Source: Erysipelotrichaceae bacterium UBA6182 (GTDB taxonomy: Bacteria > Bacillota_I > Bacilli_A > Erysipelotrichales > Erysipelotrichaceae). From it: 18,686 bases of DNA. This document shows, one piece after another, positions 14,960 through 18,686 of this stretch (position 1 is the stretch's first letter; each line of letters opens with the position of its first letter). Location of the stretch: contig DITO01000229.1 of assembly GCA_002422065.1 (NCBI GenBank), positions 10,417 to 29,102 on the forward strand. The letters are read 5' to 3'. A program made the translations under genes and the position numbers. Below the pieces are notes generated by a model. It did no database searches. It had not been told where the DNA came from and saw only the letters and a program-made list of their open reading frames with translations.

Positions 14960-14992
14960 CTCAAGGGTCATAGTCGTATGGCCCTTGAGTTT
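14960..14992 (+). terminator. Intra-operon stem-loop between the binding protein and the permeases
   Basis: Twelve-base arms CTCAAGGGTCAT and ATGGCCCTTGAG pair with one G-U around the loop AGTCGT and end in a short TTT. The weak T-tract suggests partial termination or 3'-end protection, which would let the binding protein be made in excess over the permeases. Confidence 0.7.
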
Positions 14993-15014
14993 CTCATTAA
15001 TAGGATGGTGATTT

Positions 15015-15944
15015 ATGATCAAATACATATTTAGACGAATCTTATTAGTAATACCTGTCATGATTGGTGTGTCATTTCTTGTGTTTACCATGATTCACTT
15101 TACGCCAGGTGATCCTGTGATTACCATTTTAGGTGAAACAGCATCACAAGAAAGCATTGATCAACTTCGTGAAGAACTTGGTCTCAATGATCCTTTTCTT
15201 GTTCAGTATTTTACTTACGTAAGAAATATTGTGGTTGATCAAGATTTAGGTCGTTCGTATGTTACGAATCGACCAGTTGCAAGTGAGATAATCTCGCGTT
15301 ATCCTAACACTTTAAAATTAGCTTTACTTGGAGTACTTGTTTCAATTTCCATAGGTATACCATTAGGTATTATTTCAGCAGTAAAACAATATACATGGAT
15401 TGATAATGTGGCCATGTTCTTTGCTCTAATTGGAGTTTCGATGCCAATATTCTGGCAAGGTATTCTACTCATTATTCTCTTCTCCGTAACATTGAGGATA
15501 CTGCCTTCCTCTGGATTTAACACATGGCAGCAGATGATACTACCTGCGCTTACTTTAGGAACAGGTTCTGCAGCGATTGTAGCAAGGATGACACGCTCAA
15601 GTATGTTGGAAGTATATCGTCAAGATTACATCCGAACAGCACGCTCAAAGGGCTTAGGAGAGTTCACTGTAGTTGTACGTCATGCTCTTAGAAACACACT
15701 CATTCCAGTAGTGACTATTATTGGTTTACAGTTTGGATTTTTACTAGGTGGTGCTATTGTTACTGAAACAATCTTTTCAATTCCAGGTGTGGGTCGTTTA
15801 ATGGTCGATGCGATAAGACAAAGGGATATGTTGATTGTTCAAGGTGGTGTTCTTGTAATCGCATTTACTTTTAGTTTAATTAACTTATTTGTTGATATTA
15901 TGTATGCATTCCTAGATCCTAAGATTCGTGCACAATACAAATAG
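15015..15944 (+). CDS. Peptide/nickel-type ABC transporter permease (DppB/OppB-like)
   Basis: A 309-residue inner-membrane permease with about six spans, starting with the family opening MIKYIFRRILLVIPVMIGVS and the HFTPGDP motif (28-34). The EAA-type cytoplasmic loop that docks to the ATPase is DYIRTARSKGLG (204-215), followed by VRHALRNTLIPV. It is the first of a heterodimeric pair with the next gene. AGGATGGTGA a few bases before the ATG is the ribosome site. It is 77 bases after the binding-protein gene, with a stem-loop in the gap. No promoter is visible in the gap, so it depends on read-through. Confidence 0.94.
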   Translation: MIKYIFRRILLVIPVMIGVSFLVFTMIHFTPGDPVITILGETASQESIDQLREELGLNDPFLVQYFTYVRNIVVDQDLGRSYVTNRPVASEIISRYPNTLKLALLGVLVSISIGIPLGIISAVKQYTWIDNVAMFFALIGVSMPIFWQGILLIILFSVTLRILPSSGFNTWQQMILPALTLGTGSAAIVARMTRSSMLEVYRQDYIRTARSKGLGEFTVVVRHALRNTLIPVVTIIGLQFGFLLGGAIVTETIFSIPGVGRLMVDAIRQRDMLIVQGGVLVIAFTFSLINLFVDIMYAFLDPKIRAQYK

Positions 15945-15955
15945 AAAGGAACATT

Positions 15956-16819
15956 ATGACTGTATATAGCGAAAAAAGACAAAGTCTATGGTTAGAATCG
16001 TGGCATCGACTACGTAAAAACAAAGCTGCAGTTCTAGGATTAGTCATCTTAGTGTTCCTACTCTTTGTGGCAATTTTTGCGGATGTGATTGCACCGTTTG
16101 ACTTTAGAACACAAAATTTAAATGCCGTATTTGTAAAACCAAACGCAACTCATTGGTTTGGAACTGATAATTTTGGGCGCGATATATTCTCAAGAGTTGT
16201 CTATGGGTCTCGTATTTCTCTTCAGATTGGATTCATCGCGGTAGGTATTGCATTATTAATTGGGGGTTTTATTGGAGCAGTATCAGGCTATTTTGGTGGA
16301 ATATTTGATATTCTATTTATGCGACTTGTGGATGTCATGCTTGCGGTGCCTACAATACTACTAGCAATCTCAATTGTTGCCGTACTTGGACCAGGAATTA
16401 CAAATCTTATGATTGCGGTAGGTGTTAGTAGTGTTCCTTCTTATGCGCGAATTGTACGTGCAAACGTGATGTCAATTAAGCAAATGCAATACATTGAAGC
16501 TGCAAGAGCAATGGGAAGTACAAACTTTAGAATTATTCTTAAACATGTCATTCCAAATACTCTCGCTCCAGTCATTGTTCAATCAACCATTGGTGTTGCA
16601 GGAGCTATATTATCAGCTGCAGGGTTAGGATTCATTGGATTAGGAATTCAGCCTCCAAATCCTGAATGGGGATCGATGCTTAATGCAGGACGACACTTTA
16701 TTCGTGATCATCCTCATCTTACAACCTATCCTGGTTTAGCCATTATGATTACAATCTTATCTTTAAATCTTTTAGGAGATGGACTTCGAGATGTACTTGA
16801 TCCAAAACTAAAAGAATAG
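15956..16819 (+). CDS. Peptide/nickel-type ABC transporter permease (DppC/OppC-like)
   Basis: A 287-residue permease with about six spans. The N-terminal part has the OppC_N-type cytoplasmic helix and first span, then HWFGTDNFGRDIFSR (66-80), a DppC/OppC hallmark. The ATPase-docking loop is YIEAARAMGSTNFRIILKHV, with EAARAMG at 181-187, and GLGFIGLGIQPPNPEWG closes the typical C-terminal region. AAAGGAAC 4 bases before the ATG is the ribosome site, 11 bases after the preceding permease. It is the last gene of the operon. The ATP-binding subunits normally encoded next (DppD/DppF) are absent, so they must come from elsewhere in the genome. Confidence 0.95.
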   Translation: MTVYSEKRQSLWLESWHRLRKNKAAVLGLVILVFLLFVAIFADVIAPFDFRTQNLNAVFVKPNATHWFGTDNFGRDIFSRVVYGSRISLQIGFIAVGIALLIGGFIGAVSGYFGGIFDILFMRLVDVMLAVPTILLAISIVAVLGPGITNLMIAVGVSSVPSYARIVRANVMSIKQMQYIEAARAMGSTNFRIILKHVIPNTLAPVIVQSTIGVAGAILSAAGLGFIGLGIQPPNPEWGSMLNAGRHFIRDHPHLTTYPGLAIMITILSLNLLGDGLRDVLDPKLKE

Positions 16820-16874
16820 TAAAGAATATCCATATTGTTACACTATTCCTCACTTCTTCAGAGTGATAACGCAC

Positions 16875-16900
16875 AAACGACATCCCTTGGGATGTCGTTT
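16875..16900. terminator. Terminator hairpin between converging operons
   Basis: Perfect 12-base arms AAACGACATCCC and GGGATGTCGTTT with only TT between them (effectively a CTTG tetraloop). On the plus strand it is followed by the T-rich AGTCTTTAAAT, so it probably ends the ABC operon. On the minus strand the tail is GTGCG, a poor terminator for the pseudouridine synthase gene, whose stop codon the hairpin overlaps. Confidence 0.7.
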
Positions 16901-17564
16901 AGTCTTTAAATAGTGTAAATGGATGACGATTCGGTATCGGTAAACTAAAGGTTATCATTTCTTTCTTAGTGGGATGTGGAAATGATAATTCATAAGCAAA
17001 TAGAGCTATTGGATGGGTTGGTTTTGTCTTTGGGTTATATCTTTGATCAAAAAGTATAGGTGCAAAGCGAGATGCTGTTTGAACGCGGATTTGGTGTGAT
17101 CGACCACTAACTAAGCGTATCCATAATCTTGATGTTTGATCACTTAATGTGTCCACGGCTTCAATGATGAGTTCAGAGCGCTTACCTTTAGGATGAATGA
17201 TGGTTGTATTCGTTTTTTCATCTTTCAATAAGAAATCGACCATCGTCCCAGGTTTAAGTGGACGTGTTGTAATCGCAACATAGCGTTTAATAAATTGATT
17301 TAAGCGTATACTTTCGCTTAATCGAGATGCTGCTTTTGCGGATAACGCAAAGACCATGACTCCCCCTACAGGGCGATCAAGGCGATGAACTAAAGCCACA
17401 TAAGCTTCATTAGGTTTATTACGGGTGGTTTTAATGTAGTGCTTAATATGTTCAAGAAGTGATTCATCTAAAGATTCATCTTGATTCACAGGCATCATGG
17501 GTGGTTTTTCAACCACAATCACATGATTATCTTCAAAGAGTACATTAAGATTTAAGGCTTCCAT
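16899..17564 (-). CDS. RluA-family RNA pseudouridine synthase
   Basis: A 221-residue pseudouridine synthase that isomerises uridines in rRNA or tRNA. The catalytic Asp is D63 in HRLDRPVGGVMVFA, with VLFEDNHVIVVEKPPMMPVN (9-28) at the N-terminus and RLVSGRSHQIRVQ in the C-terminal half. There is no S4 domain, so it belongs to the short, stand-alone RluA group; the target uridine is not predictable. Its ATG lies inside the end of the upstream methyltransferase gene (13-base overlap), with GGGG/GTGG as a modest ribosome site. The two RNA-modification genes therefore form a coupled pair. Confidence 0.93.
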   Translation of the reverse strand: MEALNLNVLFEDNHVIVVEKPPMMPVNQDESLDESLLEHIKHYIKTTRNKPNEAYVALVHRLDRPVGGVMVFALSAKAASRLSESIRLNQFIKRYVAITTRPLKPGTMVDFLLKDEKTNTTIIHPKGKRSELIIEAVDTLSDQTSRLWIRLVSGRSHQIRVQTASRFAPILFDQRYNPKTKPTHPIALFAYELSFPHPTKKEMITFSLPIPNRHPFTLFKD

Positions 17565-18409
17565 ATACCACTAACCCCAGCGGGTAATGCAAGATCACTA
17601 TCTTGGATGGGTAATCCAATTTCTTCAACAGTTACGTTTTCACCTAATGTGCAACGTAAGATATTTTCAATCACACTAGCACTTAGATTTGTAGTGTATG
17701 AGTTTAATAAAACAAAGAGGGGTTCATCACTAAGGACTTGTTTAACTAATTGTAATAAAGGAACAAGTTGTTCTTCAATTTTCCATACTTCATTGTTTGG
17801 TCCACGACCATATGAAGGAGGATCAAGAATGACAATATCATAGCGACGTCCTCGTTTTACTTCACGATTTACAAATTTAACACAATCATCCACAAAATAA
17901 CGTATTGTCTTGTGACTTAAATTATTTAGTGTTGAGTTTTGTTTAGCCCAATCAACCATCCCTTTACTTGCGTCAACATGGGATACTTCAGTAACTTCAT
18001 CGCACTGTGCACAGGCAAGTGTTGCTCCTCCAGTGTAAGCGAAAAGATTAAGAACTTTTAAGTCGGTACGTTTAGATGCATGAATCGTTTCTTGCATCCA
18101 ATCCCAATTGGTCGCTTGTTCAGGAAATAACCCAAAATGTTTAAAATTGGTGAGTGAAACGGTAAATTTTAACTTCTTATAAGGAAGAATCCATTCATCC
18201 TTCATTTTTGAATGAAGTGTCCATGCACCTCCGCCTTGTTTTGAGCGAGTGTAGGATGCATCAACCTTCTGCCATAATTGTGGCTTTTGTTTAGGCCATA
18301 TCGCAACCGGATCAGGTCTAACAATCACGTACGGTCCAATTTTTTCTAGTTTCTCTTGATCACCTGCATCAAGAATGGTGTAATCTTGCCAATGTTTTGC
18401 TTTTCTCAT
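17552..18409 (-). CDS. SAM-dependent RNA methyltransferase, RlmI/RlmK-like
   Basis: A 285-residue class I methyltransferase that probably methylates rRNA. Motif I is KVLNLFAYTGGATLACA (118-134, SAM loop), the acidic post-I residue is in HVDASKGMV (144-152), DD 174-175 contacts adenine, and the catalytic motif IV is LDPPSYGRGP (195-204). The upstream GGGAWTLH and FGLFPEQATNWDWM segments are typical of this subfamily. An N-terminal PUA domain, present in E. coli RlmI, is missing, and the target base is uncertain. It starts 9 bases after a predicted transcription start with AAGAGG as ribosome site, is transcribed divergently from pcrA, and overlaps the pseudouridine synthase gene. Confidence 0.9.
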   Translation of the reverse strand: MRKAKHWQDYTILDAGDQEKLEKIGPYVIVRPDPVAIWPKQKPQLWQKVDASYTRSKQGGGAWTLHSKMKDEWILPYKKLKFTVSLTNFKHFGLFPEQATNWDWMQETIHASKRTDLKVLNLFAYTGGATLACAQCDEVTEVSHVDASKGMVDWAKQNSTLNNLSHKTIRYFVDDCVKFVNREVKRGRRYDIVILDPPSYGRGPNNEVWKIEEQLVPLLQLVKQVLSDEPLFVLLNSYTTNLSASVIENILRCTLGENVTVEEIGLPIQDSDLALPAGVSGIWKP

Positions 18410-18424
18410 AAATACCTCTTATGC

Positions 18425-18433
18425 ATTATATCA
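18425..18433 (-). promoter_or_regulatory. Extended -10 promoter for the methyltransferase-pseudouridine synthase pair
   Basis: Minus-strand TGATATAAT (TATAAT at 18425-18430 with upstream TGA), with no clear -35. The expected start near 18418 gives a leader of about 9 bases. Confidence 0.6.
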
Positions 18434-18441
18434 TATCCTTA

Positions 18442-18470
18442 CTGACTGATTGTGCTCTCTCTGATATAAT
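18442..18470 (+). promoter_or_regulatory. pcrA promoter
   Basis: CTGACT (18442-18447, four of six), 17-base spacer, TATAAT (18465-18470) preceded by TGA. This is the same TGATATAAT extended -10 as the divergent promoter. The predicted start is near 18477, four bases before the ATG. Confidence 0.65.
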
Positions 18471-18480
18471 AGTTAAAGCT

Positions 18481-18686
18481 ATGGAACTAACAAATTTAAA
18501 CCCTCAACAACTTTCAGCCGTAACTACCACTTCACAATACGTTCGTATTATTGCAGGGGCAGGAAGCGGGAAAACTCGTGTATTAACATCACGTATCGTA
18601 TATCTTATACGAGCTTTTGATGTATCACCTCGATCTATACTAGCGATTACCTTTACAAATAAAGCTGCGAATGAAATGAAGCAACG
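18481..18686 (+). CDS. pcrA: ATP-dependent DNA helicase, UvrD/PcrA family (N-terminal part only)
   Basis: The first 68 residues of a superfamily 1 3'-5' helicase acting in DNA repair and replication-conflict resolution; the gene continues past the window edge. LNPQQLSAV (Q motif) comes first, then Walker A AGAGSGKT (25-32), then AITFTNKAANEMKQR (motif Ia). These match PcrA/UvrD from the N-terminus, fixing the start at 18481 although no ribosome site precedes it (AGTTAAAGCT). RecB/AddA-type relatives usually differ in the spacing of these motifs, so PcrA is preferred. The symbol is by family, since the rest of the protein is not visible. Confidence 0.9.
   Translation, partial: MELTNLNPQQLSAVTTTSQYVRIIAGAGSGKTRVLTSRIVYLIRAFDVSPRSILAITFTNKAANEMKQ

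Noticed and set aside
16820..16874. Possible second hairpin (TCACT / AGTGA) after the last permease gene
   Set aside because: The stem is only five bases with a seven-base loop and no T-tract; the strong hairpin just downstream explains termination.

Overview
This window is AT-rich and densely packed. It comes from a low-GC Gram-positive-type bacterium (Bacillota or a Tenericutes-like relative). The evidence is the codon usage, classical GGAGG ribosome sites before many genes, TTGACA/TATAAT promoters, a lipoprotein oligopeptide-binding protein and a two-subunit glycine dehydrogenase (gcvPA/gcvPB). The standard stop codons, including TGA, are used. An erysipelotrichial or Acholeplasma/Izemoplasma-like host is plausible, but this is inference and cannot be settled from the sequence alone. 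There is no rRNA, tRNA, CRISPR array or insertion sequence, and no gene-free stretch longer than about 150 bases.

Layout. (1) Positions 1-1055, minus strand: the start of a CoA-disulfide reductase/NADH oxidase-type flavoprotein, coupled to a Nudix hydrolase. Behind them lies a short, degenerate prepilin-peptidase-like ORF whose apparent start codon sits inside a terminator. (2) 1030-6311, minus strand: a glycine-cleavage unit lplA-gcvT-gcvH-gcvPA-gcvPB ending in that terminator. It covers lipoate attachment and the T, H and P proteins; the L protein is not here. gcvT has its own promoter, overlapped by a dyad. (3) 6339-9508, plus strand: a TetR regulator with a palindrome at its own transcription start, an ABC-2 exporter (ATPase and two permeases) and a 64-residue membrane protein, then a terminator. 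(4) 9533-13281, plus strand: GNAT acetyltransferase, Cof-type HAD phosphatase, cardiolipin synthase and patatin-like lipase, then a terminator. The first gene appears to be leaderless. (5) 13292-16900, plus strand: a peptide-type ABC importer (binding lipoprotein and two permeases, no ATPases), driven by a perfect consensus promoter embedded in an array of ATGTAA repeats. (6) 16899-18433, minus strand: an RluA-type pseudouridine synthase overlapping an RlmI-like rRNA methyltransferase. (7) 18442-18686, plus strand: the beginning of a PcrA/UvrD helicase, transcribed divergently.

The genes are mostly housekeeping and transport. The most noteworthy signals are regulatory. Very short or absent 5' leaders recur behind extended -10 promoters (GNAT, pcrA, the methyltransferase, the Nudix gene). 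There are also three candidate operators (tetR, gcvT, oppA). I see no convincing evidence of a wholly new multi-gene system.
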